From a virus, in IMG/VR virus record IMGVR_UViG_3300032180_000001, positions 120,981-184,980 of that record: a DNA stretch of 64,000 bases; one strand, given 5' to 3'. Shown here in pieces: positions 27,056 through 34,468 of this stretch (the first letter of the stretch is position 1; every line of letters starts with the position of its first letter). The notes below the pieces were generated by a model. It was not told where the DNA came from. It did not search any database and worked only from the letters and a program-made list of their open reading frames with translations. A program made the position numbers and the translations under genes.

Positions 27056-27203
27056 CCGGAACCTTCCGCAGCCGGGGCAGCCGTGACCGCACCAGGTCAT
27101 CCCAGCGGTAGTGAGCACCCAGGAAGTGCCGGGTCATCCCCGTGGGCGTGAAGAACATCCTCCGGCAGGACACGCACCGGATACTGCGGCTGCTTCCTCG
27201 CAT
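27045..27203 (-). CDS. C2H2-like zinc-finger protein, 52 aa, leaderless
   Basis: CVSCRRMFFTPTGMTRHFLG then AHYRW: Cys-x2-Cys-x12-His-x4-His, a C2H2-like finger. A TACAGT box sits exactly 6 nt before ATG 27203, which suggests this gene begins a leaderless transcript that reads into the sugar genes. Could be a regulator of that cluster. Confidence 0.55.
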   Translation of the reverse strand: MRGSSRSIRCVSCRRMFFTPTGMTRHFLGAHYRWDDLVRSRLPRLRKVPDDA

Positions 27204-27209
27204 GGAGAG

Positions 27210-27215
27210 ACTGTA
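27210..27215 (-). promoter_or_regulatory. Candidate -10 box, leaderless start of sugar-gene operon
   Basis: TACAGT on the minus strand, 6 nt before the ATG at 27203, preceded by a small inverted repeat GCTAG-TTT-CTAGC at 27229-27241 region. No clear -35 box. Confidence 0.35.
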
Positions 27216-27252
27216 TCAGACGGGAAGCTCGCTAGAAACTAGCCTGACAGGG

Positions 27253-28170
27253 TCACATGTGATCACGGTCATCACCCCTGGCAGTGACCCCGGGTTCCAT
27301 TCCCCGCGAGTACACGCGTGCACTTTCGGGACGCCCGTCGGCACTGAACCCGGTTGGCAGAACGGCAACTGTCGGGACTGAAGACGGAGAGTATGGCACC
27401 AGAGAACCACCTGTGTCCGTCACAGCAAAACCAACGTTAAACTGCTCGAACGGAAAATTCGCCTGCATGTCATCGTTATATCCCGGAGTCAGGACACCAG
27501 CGGACGAATTAACCGTGTAAAGCCATGATCCCCCAAATCCAGCCGGCCCGGTAACCCAGATGTTAAAGCCGAACGAATAGTGCGCCGAGTCATCTGCCGC
27601 CGGGGAATCCTGGAACGCACTGCTAAATTCCCAGGCAGCAAAGCACCCGGCACCAGGCGCAAGAGCTGGCATGGGAACTGGATAGCTGTTTGCAATACTA
27701 GTGTTTGAAACAAAGAAGGTGTCTACAGCAGGATACCCCCATTGCGGACTACCCCGAGTGGATCGTAGGATAAAGCCAGACGGCTCTACTGCATAGTCAG
27801 AATTCGCTGGAACAGTAACAGAGCAACTGATCCCGGTGACCGTACCAGTAACAATCCCGAACCATACCTCGGTGCTAACAGGAATATCCGAACCAAGCGG
27901 CGGCGGAGATGTCAAAACTCGATGCCATGTGACATTAGCACTGCTGACGGTACTCGATCCCGGAACGTATCCGGTCGTCAATACATGCAAGAACACCAGG
28001 ATGCAGTCACCCGAATGAACTAGGGTAAAATCGCAAGGCCAGCTGTCAGCTGTCACAACCAGGTCTCCTGAACCATTGCTAAGAGGCTGCCCCACCCCTG
28101 TTCCGGATCCCCAGAAGGGATTCTGGTTATTACCGCCTGGACCATCATTACTAATGAGGCTAATAGTCAT
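27253..28170 (-). CDS. Putative virion protein with SARVY...GDDRDH tail, 305 aa
   Basis: All-beta protein (CDFTLVHSGDCILVFLHVLT, ISCSVTVPANSDYAVEPSG), similar in layout to the N-terminal domain of the 1140-aa repeat protein. Its C-terminus PESARVYSRGMEPGVTARGDD is shared with the 70-aa protein at 5338-5550. Probably a decoration or fibre protein. No enzyme motif. Confidence 0.55.
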   Translation of the reverse strand: MTISLISNDGPGGNNQNPFWGSGTGVGQPLSNGSGDLVVTADSWPCDFTLVHSGDCILVFLHVLTTGYVPGSSTVSSANVTWHRVLTSPPPLGSDIPVSTEVWFGIVTGTVTGISCSVTVPANSDYAVEPSGFILRSTRGSPQWGYPAVDTFFVSNTSIANSYPVPMPALAPGAGCFAAWEFSSAFQDSPAADDSAHYSFGFNIWVTGPAGFGGSWLYTVNSSAGVLTPGYNDDMQANFPFEQFNVGFAVTDTGGSLVPYSPSSVPTVAVLPTGFSADGRPESARVYSRGMEPGVTARGDDRDHM

Positions 28171-28216
28171 GACGGACCGCCTCTCTCACGCCCCCACTGA
28201 CGTACCTTACCAGTAA

Positions 28217-28360
28217 CTACACCGTGATGTCAGTTACCTTATCGCTGTGGGCACCCTTGTTCGTCGCCTTCTCACTGCCGTTCTTCTCCGGCAGGCCACC
28301 AGTCTGGCCACCGAGAGCCTTCTCGCTCCCGTTCGGATAGACTCGGGAAAGATCGCTCAC
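28217..28360 (-). CDS. Small protein, 47 aa, with SRVYPNGSE motif
   Basis: GTG start overlapping the stop of the gene at 28357 (GTGA). SDLSRVYPNGSEKALGGQTG then Lys/Asp-rich end. The SRVYPNGSE segment resembles the ARVYPDGSE repeat of the 5338-5550 protein. Confidence 0.5.
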   Translation of the reverse strand: MSDLSRVYPNGSEKALGGQTGGLPEKNGSEKATNKGAHSDKVTDITV

Positions 28361-28548
28361 GTCTGCTCCCAGTCCCCGCCACTGGAAGCGCCGTTGTCCG
28401 ACCAGCCGCCTGCGATGTTCCCGGCGCGATCAGCGGCGCCGCCATCCGGAATCTTCTCCCACTTGCCGATCGAGCCCTCGCCCGTAGCGTCGTACGGCTG
28501 CCCTGGAACGTTCGGCGGGCTGGTGATCGGGTTCGGTGCGTCTGCCAT
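28357..28548 (-). CDS. Small Gly/Asp-rich protein, 63 aa
   Basis: MADAPNPITSPPNVPGQPYD start with AAGGAG upstream. Ends GGDWEQT. Paralogue of the next upstream gene (ends VGRWKQT) with a shared GKWEKI/GRWKAV motif. Flexible, likely a virion accessory. Function unknown. Confidence 0.5.
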   Translation of the reverse strand: MADAPNPITSPPNVPGQPYDATGEGSIGKWEKIPDGGAADRAGNIAGGWSDNGASSGGDWEQT

Positions 28549-28565
28549 GTCAGTCTCCTTGCTCG

Positions 28566-28781
28566 TTATGTCTGCTTCCATCGTCCGACATCCGGAAACG
28601 CTGCGGTAACGTTCCCGCTCAGGTCTATCTCCCCGCTGTCACCGTCGACGGCCTTCCACCGACCAGCGGGAGTCTTGTCGGTGGCATCCCAGTCGCGGGG
28701 TGTCGCGCCATTCGTTCCCGTCGCCGTAACAACGTGCGGAGAATCAGTAGCCGGTCCGTTCGTCGCTGGATTGCCTGCCAT
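28566..28781 (-). CDS. Small Gly/Asp-rich protein, 71 aa (tandem paralogue)
   Basis: TPAGRWKAVDGDSGEIDLSG and terminal VGRWKQT align with the neighbour at 28357-28548, so the two arose by tandem duplication. Good GGGAGACC site before ATG 28781. Confidence 0.5.
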   Translation of the reverse strand: MAGNPATNGPATDSPHVVTATGTNGATPRDWDATDKTPAGRWKAVDGDSGEIDLSGNVTAAFPDVGRWKQT

Positions 28782-28795
28782 CTAGGTCTCCCGGA

Positions 28796-29047
28796 CTACT
28801 TCCAGGCGGGCGGGCTCGGACTCCACCCTTGCTGCCCGCTCGCCTGCGGCTTCCCGTCCGTTCCCGGCTTAATCGGAGCGCTGTTGCTCGGCCCCTCGCG
28901 AACAGACTGGATATCGTCCGAGGTAACCGATTCTGAGTCCGTGCCCGGCGCCCCAAAATCCGGCTGTTCCGAGATAGTGTTCGTAGCCGCCATCGACCCA
29001 GCCTTAACACCAAGACTGTCCTTTGCCAAGCTACTGAGATCCTGCAT
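28796..29047 (-). CDS. Hypothetical low-complexity protein, 83 aa
   Basis: Start MQDLSSLAKDSLGVKAGSM at 29047 after GAGGAC; an upstream frame extension into the preceding gene is rejected. Ser/Gly/Pro-rich C-terminus. Location just after capsid-linked genes fits a head accessory. Function unknown. Confidence 0.45.
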   Translation of the reverse strand: MQDLSSLAKDSLGVKAGSMAATNTISEQPDFGAPGTDSESVTSDDIQSVREGPSNSAPIKPGTDGKPQASGQQGWSPSPPAWK

Positions 29048-29051
29048 GTCC

Positions 29052-29582
29052 TCAGCCCCGAACCGCCCGGCCACCGCGGAGAACCCTGCCGCCGGCACCC
29101 GGCTGGAAGCGTCCCGAGCCGGCCTCAGGCTCGTTGCCCCTGATGCCTTCAAGCTGCGGACCGCCGGTCGCGTAACCCTGGTCGTTGGCGTCCGTCGAGT
29201 CCCGCGGGCCGGAAACGTCATCGCTCACAGTCGTCGTGGTGTACGGGCCGATGCCGTCATTGGGAGTCGTGTAAGTGATCGAGTCCGCACCGCCCGTGCT
29301 GTCAGTTGCGCCCTGCGTACCGGGAGCGCCCGTGCTAGTGATGTCCGCATCGCTGACGCCGGTCACGCTGTCGCTAACCTGACCGATTTCGTTGGTCGGG
29401 TCGAGTCCTGCCGTCCTGCCGCCCTGCGTGCCAGGCGCACCTGTGCCGGTAGGAAGAGGACCGCCGAAGATCGCGGTGCTCCAGTCGCCGGGCGGGTAGC
29501 CTTCGTTTCCGGTGGGGTCGCCTGCCTTGCTGGTACCCGAGTACGGCCTGCCGCTCGTCGGGGTCTTTCCTGAGTCAGCCAT
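29052..29582 (-). CDS. Gly/Thr/Asp-rich disordered protein, 176 aa
   Basis: Repeated TGAPGTQG motifs (two copies) in a Thr/Gly/Asp-rich chain ending with a basic RVLRGGRAVRG. No folded domain visible. ATG 29582 with AGGAGCC. Possibly a head-linked spacer. Confidence 0.45.
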   Translation of the reverse strand: MADSGKTPTSGRPYSGTSKAGDPTGNEGYPPGDWSTAIFGGPLPTGTGAPGTQGGRTAGLDPTNEIGQVSDSVTGVSDADITSTGAPGTQGATDSTGGADSITYTTPNDGIGPYTTTTVSDDVSGPRDSTDANDQGYATGGPQLEGIRGNEPEAGSGRFQPGAGGRVLRGGRAVRG

Positions 29583-29618
29583 TTCGGGCTCCTATCGTCA
29601 TGTCCTGCCATGTCTATC

Positions 29619-30062
29619 TTACAGCCGGCCGCCGAACGCCGACTGAAGCTGGGCCTTGGTCAGCGCCCCGGCCTCATCAAGGCTGGTGCCCTGACTGACC
29701 GCGTACGCTACCCAGGCTGATTTCGGATCCGCCGGGGCCGGACGCGGAACCTCGGGAGAAGGGGCCGGCGGCGGAGGCTCGTGATGCGGAACAGGCGGTG
29801 CGGCTTCCGCTGCCTTCACCGCTGCGGGCGTCTGGGTAACTTCCGTCACCGAAACCGGAGTCTCCCATGACTGAGCGGCTGGCGGCGCTGACGGCGGTGG
29901 AGCAGGACGTGCCCAGTCCGGTGCCGCTACCTGCCTGGCCAGCTGACCGCGGACAAGCGCAATGCCTTCATCATCATCGACCTCGAACACCGCGTACTTC
30001 GGCGGCCACGCGTCCCCGCCCGGACGGCCCCCGGAGATCCCCTCGAGCATCTGAACCCACAT
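29619..30062 (-). CDS. Head-proximal protein with Pro-rich linker, 147 aa
   Basis: Residues 1-45 (MWVQMLEGISGGRPGGDAWP, YAVFEVDDDEGIALVRGQLA) resemble a short domain often coded just after actinophage capsid genes. A Pro/Ala linker (60-120) leads to ALTKAQLQSAFGGRL, a small helical end. Exact function unknown. Confidence 0.5.
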   Translation of the reverse strand: MWVQMLEGISGGRPGGDAWPPKYAVFEVDDDEGIALVRGQLARQVAAPDWARPAPPPSAPPAAQSWETPVSVTEVTQTPAAVKAAEAAPPVPHHEPPPPAPSPEVPRPAPADPKSAWVAYAVSQGTSLDEAGALTKAQLQSAFGGRL

Positions 30063-30064
30063 GC

Positions 30065-30373
30065 CTATGCTTCCCTCCGGAAGTCGTTAATATCGACAAG
30101 CTGCCTCGTGCCCGATGACGAGCAGTCGGTACACACGAATGTCTTCCCATCGCCATTCTCGCTGATGATCCGGGCGCCGGGAAGAGCGAAATGACCGCAG
30201 GCCAGCCGCTGCAGGCCACCCGTCTCCCGGCACTTAGCGCACGCGAGCTGACCTGTCTTCAGCCGGAGTGCCCGCCGCACCGAACCCGACCCAAGCGACC
30301 GCCCGCAGAACGCGCACCGTTCCCGAGGAGCCGACGGTGCCTGCCGGATCCTGGCTCGACGCGTATTACTCAT
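30065..30373 (-). CDS. Zinc-ribbon protein, 102 aa
   Basis: Three Cys pairs: CAFCGRSLG, CAKCRETGG with CGHF, and CTDCSSSG, consistent with two zinc sites. Starts within the end of the HNH gene (8-nt overlap). Function unknown. Confidence 0.5.
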   Translation of the reverse strand: MSNTRRARIRQAPSAPRERCAFCGRSLGSGSVRRALRLKTGQLACAKCRETGGLQRLACGHFALPGARIISENGDGKTFVCTDCSSSGTRQLVDINDFRREA

Positions 30374-31241
30374 GTCGGGTCACCGTCTCCAAAGCCTCGC
30401 GCACCTCATCAGGATAATTCTCGACAACGAACGCGATAAGGTCTGAAACCCGCTGCCCCCGCGGCTGGCGCTGGTTCGTCCACAGTTCCAGGTTCTCCGG
30501 CCGGTTGTCGCTGCGGATACCGTTCTTGTGATGCGGTTCCTCGAACGTGCGCAGCTCGCGCCCGAGCATCTGCTCCATCACTAGCCGATGCTCCAGGATC
30601 GGGCGACCGTTCCGACGCTCGGGTGACATCCTGTAGCCATCGGTAGTGGTATATCCCTGGCTCTTGCGAGGCTGCGCGCCCCACTTGCCTTCCGGATCGC
30701 CGGTAAGCTTCCACCGACTATAGTGCATCCGACACCAACCGCGTGACGTAGCCTGCCTGGGACACTCTTCAATAGAGCAAGACTTACCCTTGTACTTAGA
30801 CTTACGTTCCTGCTGAGGAGTAACTAGCTCCGGTCCCCCAGGATCTCCGGTTCGCCGTACGCGGGCGTAATGCCCCTGACAGTAACCGCGCGCTTTAGCA
30901 GGATTATCACAGCCTCCTACCGAGCACTCCGCACCTGGATTCCAGATCCGAGTAGGTTCTGGCGTCCCCCGTCGCTGCACTCTCATATAATGCGCTTTGC
31001 AGTAACCCTTGGCGTAGGGCTTTTCATCGCAATCATCAGCCTGGCATTCGGAAGCCTGCCGTACATACTCCCGCAACGGATGCAGTGGCTTACCACTCAT
31101 GAACTGCTTATAGTGCTGCGTACAGTAACTACGACTGTAGTACGGCCTGCCGCAATCCTCGTAGTCACAGATTCGATCTGAGGCTGGCATCTCCTGGTGT
31201 GTCCTTCCGTGAGATGGTACGAAGGCAAACGGCATCTGCAC
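30366..31241 (-). CDS. HNH endonuclease with repeated zinc modules, 291 aa
   Basis: Four to five Cys3His modules of the type CDYEDCGRPYYSRSYCTQHY, CQADDCDEKPYAKGYCKAHY, CSVGGCDNPAKARGYCQGHY, CSIEECPRQATSRGWCRMHY precede the HNH core LEHRLVMEQMLGREL...HHKNGIRSDNRPENLELW. Probably a homing-type nuclease inserted after the capsid gene. I place the start at GTG 31241, 6 nt after AGGAGG; ATGs at 31235 and 31190 are alternatives. The ribosome site and start lie in the loop of a 15-bp hairpin. Confidence 0.75.
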   Translation of the reverse strand: MQMPFAFVPSHGRTHQEMPASDRICDYEDCGRPYYSRSYCTQHYKQFMSGKPLHPLREYVRQASECQADDCDEKPYAKGYCKAHYMRVQRRGTPEPTRIWNPGAECSVGGCDNPAKARGYCQGHYARVRRTGDPGGPELVTPQQERKSKYKGKSCSIEECPRQATSRGWCRMHYSRWKLTGDPEGKWGAQPRKSQGYTTTDGYRMSPERRNGRPILEHRLVMEQMLGRELRTFEEPHHKNGIRSDNRPENLELWTNQRQPRGQRVSDLIAFVVENYPDEVREALETVTRHE

Positions 31242-31273
31242 CGTGCGCCTCCTAAACTGTACCATCTCACGGA
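31206..31273 (-). promoter_or_regulatory. 15-bp inverted repeat around the HNH gene start
   Basis: TCCGTGAGATGGTAC at 31273-31259 is perfectly complementary to 31220-31206, with a 38-nt loop that holds AGGAGG and the GTG/ATG starts of the HNH gene. In RNA this would present or occlude the ribosome site. Confidence 0.65.
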
Positions 31274-31348
31274 CTGACATGTAAATCCCGACTTTCCCCT
31301 GTCCGACCTAATCGAACGAGTTCTCGAAAAAACTCTTTGAACTGCTGA

Positions 31349-32602
31349 TCAGGTAGAAGCTCCCTTAAAGAGCTTCACGGCGCCGGTGCGATCGACCATA
31401 GTCCCATCACCACGGAGGATGGCCCTAAATGTCACGAGATCAGTGGAAAATGCGAAATCATCGCTACGCTCGAAGCGGACCCCGCCGACGAGCCGGACGA
31501 AATACTGGCTGAAGTCACCGAACGCGATGGGGGTCGCGCCGGTGGCGAGAGCGGGCATGAACGGGTCCGCGACGAGGGGCTTGCCGAGTAGCAGGTCGGG
31601 CGATCCGAGCACCGCGGAGGGCTCCCAGATCGGCCTGCCTACGGTGTCCGTGATCTTGCGGAATCCGCCGATGGTCTTGTCCGCCGCGAGCCAGTAGCAG
31701 CTGCGTGACTGACGATACGGTGCGATGACCGAGTACTCCAGGTCCACCAGGTTGGCGTAGCTGGGGGCACCCGCAACGCCGGTCGTAGCGCCGGTGACGC
31801 CGACCGAGTTGTTGATGATCCCGTAAGGCTGACCGGAACCGGTGCCGTTCACCAGGTCGGTGCCGAATGCGTTGCCCAGCGCGCGGCCGGCCTGCATGGC
31901 GAGATAGCCGAGCAGGTCGACGGCAGTGTCATCGATCAGCTCGCGAGCCACCTGCAGCATGATGCCGTACTTGTAAGCCGACAGCTGCTGCATGCTGAAC
32001 GCCGGGTCGGAGGTAGCGAGGGCACCCGCCTGGGCCGCCGACGCCGCCGTGGAGTGCGCGGTCGTCTTCGGCACCTGCAGCGTCTCGCCGCCCCCGGTGT
32101 TGAGCACCGTAGGACCGCACTGCATGACCCCGGACACCTCGATGAGGTGCGCGATGAGCATGTCGTAGAAGTCTGTAGGCACAATGCTCGACGCGTTGGT
32201 GCCCTGTGTGCCTGTGGTCAGGACACGATAGTTGACCGGACCGCGGGCACTGGTGTCGTGCCGGAATTCCATCGCCCGGGGTGCGCCATCCTCGCCACGC
32301 GCCCACTTGCGGAATTCGCCTTCCAGGCCCTGCATCGCTGCCGGGACCGGGCGCTGATCGGCTGGCTTGCCGGAAAGCGCATCATAAGCAGCGTCCGCAT
32401 CCTTGGCCCTCTTCTCGGTGTCGAGAACGGCCTTGATGCGAGTATCGAGGGTACCCATCTCCTCCTGCATGGCGTCCCAGCGGCCCTGCTCTTCGGGAGT
32501 GAAGGCCCTGTTCTCCTCGGCCGCGGTCTCGGCGATCTTCCTTGCCTCGTTCCAGACGCCGAGACGCCGGTCACGAAGCTTCTTCGCAACTTCACTAGCC
32601 AT
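31349..32602 (-). CDS. Major capsid protein, HK97 fold, 417 aa
   Basis: N-terminal 1-100 is a charged coiled-coil delta domain (AETAAEENRAFTPEEQGRWD), then a mature domain with STAASAAQAGALATSDPAFS, AYKYGIMLQVARELIDDTAV and SYWLAADKTIGGFRKITDTV, typical of HK97-type capsid proteins. The length fits. It lies directly downstream of the protease gene, so the delta domain is likely removed during maturation. No intein. Confidence 0.9.
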   Translation of the reverse strand: MASEVAKKLRDRRLGVWNEARKIAETAAEENRAFTPEEQGRWDAMQEEMGTLDTRIKAVLDTEKRAKDADAAYDALSGKPADQRPVPAAMQGLEGEFRKWARGEDGAPRAMEFRHDTSARGPVNYRVLTTGTQGTNASSIVPTDFYDMLIAHLIEVSGVMQCGPTVLNTGGGETLQVPKTTAHSTAASAAQAGALATSDPAFSMQQLSAYKYGIMLQVARELIDDTAVDLLGYLAMQAGRALGNAFGTDLVNGTGSGQPYGIINNSVGVTGATTGVAGAPSYANLVDLEYSVIAPYRQSRSCYWLAADKTIGGFRKITDTVGRPIWEPSAVLGSPDLLLGKPLVADPFMPALATGATPIAFGDFSQYFVRLVGGVRFERSDDFAFSTDLVTFRAILRGDGTMVDRTGAVKLFKGAST

Positions 32603-32732
32603 AGCTAGCCCCTCCTTCTACGGGGGATCGGTTGAAACACCCACATCGGATGTCTCGGTACCGGCTCCGTCCGCACCCTGGAAGGGCAGCTACGGCCTCG
32701 GAAATTTTGTTGTCAGCTACCTGCGCGGACTG

Positions 32733-33746
32733 CTAGATCTCGTCTGCGTAGGGGTCTTCCTGGTTGGCCTGCAGCGCGAGCATGGCCTGCGCCCCGGACA
32801 GCACCGGCTTGGGCGGCGGCTTCGGAGCCGGGATGTTCCGCTTGTCCGGGCCGATATTGTCGGTACGCTTGAAGAATTCGAGTACACGCCCGTCGTTCAC
32901 CCTGGAACGAACTTCCTCGACGTCGGCCTGCACCCAATTGGCGAGGGATTCGACCGCACCGTTCATGGCCCTGGCTGCGGCCGTCGCGTCGGGGTAGGCC
33001 GGGTCGAGCACCGGCGCCACGTCGACGAGCTGCACGGACACGAGGGTCCGCATCGGGAAGTTGAAGTCCGTGACGCCCCATTCGTCACCGCCGGGGAAGA
33101 CCCGGAATGCAAAGCTGGAATGCCGGACGTCTCCGCGATCGACGTATTCGAGAATGTCAGCCCGGGACTGCGGCGGCAGGACGTCGTAGAGAAGGCCCTG
33201 CTGATCGACTCGAAGCGAGAGCGTGTTGGCGTGCGTGGTGCCAAGTAGCAGGTCATCCTTGTGGTTGAATCGGCACACGACATCCGGCCAGTTCTCAGTG
33301 CGCGACTGGTCGAAGGCGGTAGTGTCGACCTGCTCCACGAAGCCGCTCATCCGTCGGGACAGCTTGTTGAAGCACGCGGCGTAGCCGTAGATACGCTTCG
33401 GACCACCGGAATGCTCTTCCCTGGTCTCCAGCGGGAACTTGGTGAACCGGCGCTCCGGCCACGCATCACCCGAGGTGGTTGCCCCGAGAGCGTCACGCTG
33501 CGCTCCCGACACCTTGATGCCGAAACGCCTCGCGGCCGTCATGATCTTCGGCATTGCCTGCTTGCCGAACGGAGACTGCGGTGCCCGCGCGAGAGCATTA
33601 CGAGCATGTGCCTCATCATGCACCGGGAAATGCCGCTTGCTTCGCGGCGATGTCCGACCTGACGGGTCCTTTATGCCACCCGGCTCGATAAATGCGAATG
33701 CGCTGTCTTCGAGGTCGTTGATTGCTTGAGATGATAGTGTGCTCAC
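32733..33746 (-). CDS. Prohead maturation protease (HK97/U35 type), 337 aa
   Basis: C-terminal protease domain with FNHKDDLLLGTT (catalytic His) and HSSFAFRV (catalytic Ser), VSVQLVDVAPVLDPAY end. N-terminal 1-90 contains SPRSKRHFPVHDEAHARNAL and ARRFGIKV, a small domain often fused to actinophage head proteins. GTG start at 33746 with AAGGAAG. Gap of 130 nt to the capsid gene holds nothing evident. Confidence 0.85.
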   Translation of the reverse strand: MSTLSSQAINDLEDSAFAFIEPGGIKDPSGRTSPRSKRHFPVHDEAHARNALARAPQSPFGKQAMPKIMTAARRFGIKVSGAQRDALGATTSGDAWPERRFTKFPLETREEHSGGPKRIYGYAACFNKLSRRMSGFVEQVDTTAFDQSRTENWPDVVCRFNHKDDLLLGTTHANTLSLRVDQQGLLYDVLPPQSRADILEYVDRGDVRHSSFAFRVFPGGDEWGVTDFNFPMRTLVSVQLVDVAPVLDPAYPDATAAARAMNGAVESLANWVQADVEEVRSRVNDGRVLEFFKRTDNIGPDKRNIPAPKPPPKPVLSGAQAMLALQANQEDPYADEI

Positions 33747-33763
33747 AGATCTTCCTTCCATGT

Positions 33764-33769
33764 TATACT
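33764..33769 (+). promoter_or_regulatory. -10 box for leaderless HNH gene
   Basis: TATACT ends 6 nt before ATG 33776 on the plus strand, opposite to the surrounding operon. No clear -35. Confidence 0.5.
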
Positions 33770-33775
33770 TAGGTC

Positions 33776-34468
33776 ATGACCAGTGGACGTAACCCTGACT
33801 ACATCCCGGGCAAGACCTGCGAGAACTGCGGGAAGCCTATTCCGTGGCGTCCCGGGATAGAGGTGCGAGCGAGAGCCCGCTGGTGCAGCAAAGACTGCTT
33901 CCAAACCGCTGGACGCGATGCTGCACCTAAGCCGTGTGAAAACTGCGGCAAGCCAATCCCGTGGCGGGAAGGCCGCGCAGCCCGTACTAAGGCTCGCTTC
34001 TGCTGCGACGCCTGTAAATTCGCTTGGCAGAAGCTCCACCCGCCGAATCCACGACAACCTCGGGAAACGAAGCCATGCGACACATGCGGCAAGCCTGTCG
34101 AGTACCTTCCATCCCAGAAGCTGGCAAGTAAGTACCCGAACGGAAACATCTACTGCTCCCGAGAATGCTTCGGTATCGGGCATTCTAAAACCATGACGGG
34201 ACGCCGTCCCAGCGGAGGCATCTATACCTCGCCCAGCACCTTCCGACTGATGATCCGACGCGAATTCTTCGACCGCTGCGCCATCTGCGGCTGGGACACA
34301 ACCCCGTGCGACGTCGCGCACATCATCGATCGGAAAGACGGCGGACCCGACTCGCTGGAGAACGTTGTGATGCTGTGCCCGAACCACCACCGGGCCTTCG
34401 ACATGAAGTTGATCCCCGTCGAGACAATCCGGCTGGCACGAGAAACGATCCTGCGTAATCATCAGTGA
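33776..34468 (+). CDS. HNH endonuclease with three zinc ribbons, plus strand, 230 aa
   Basis: Three N-terminal modules CENCGKPIPWRPG / CENCGKPIPWREG / CDTCGKPVEYLPS, each with a second Cys pair, then CAICGWDTTPCDVAHIIDRK continuing DGGPDSLENVVMLCPNHHRAF, a full HNH site. It is inserted between portal and protease on the opposite strand and meets the portal gene tail to tail with a 7-nt overlap. Likely homing nuclease. TATACT sits 6 nt before ATG, so it is probably leaderless. Confidence 0.8.
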   Translation: MTSGRNPDYIPGKTCENCGKPIPWRPGIEVRARARWCSKDCFQTAGRDAAPKPCENCGKPIPWREGRAARTKARFCCDACKFAWQKLHPPNPRQPRETKPCDTCGKPVEYLPSQKLASKYPNGNIYCSRECFGIGHSKTMTGRRPSGGIYTSPSTFRLMIRREFFDRCAICGWDTTPCDVAHIIDRKDGGPDSLENVVMLCPNHHRAFDMKLIPVETIRLARETILRNHQ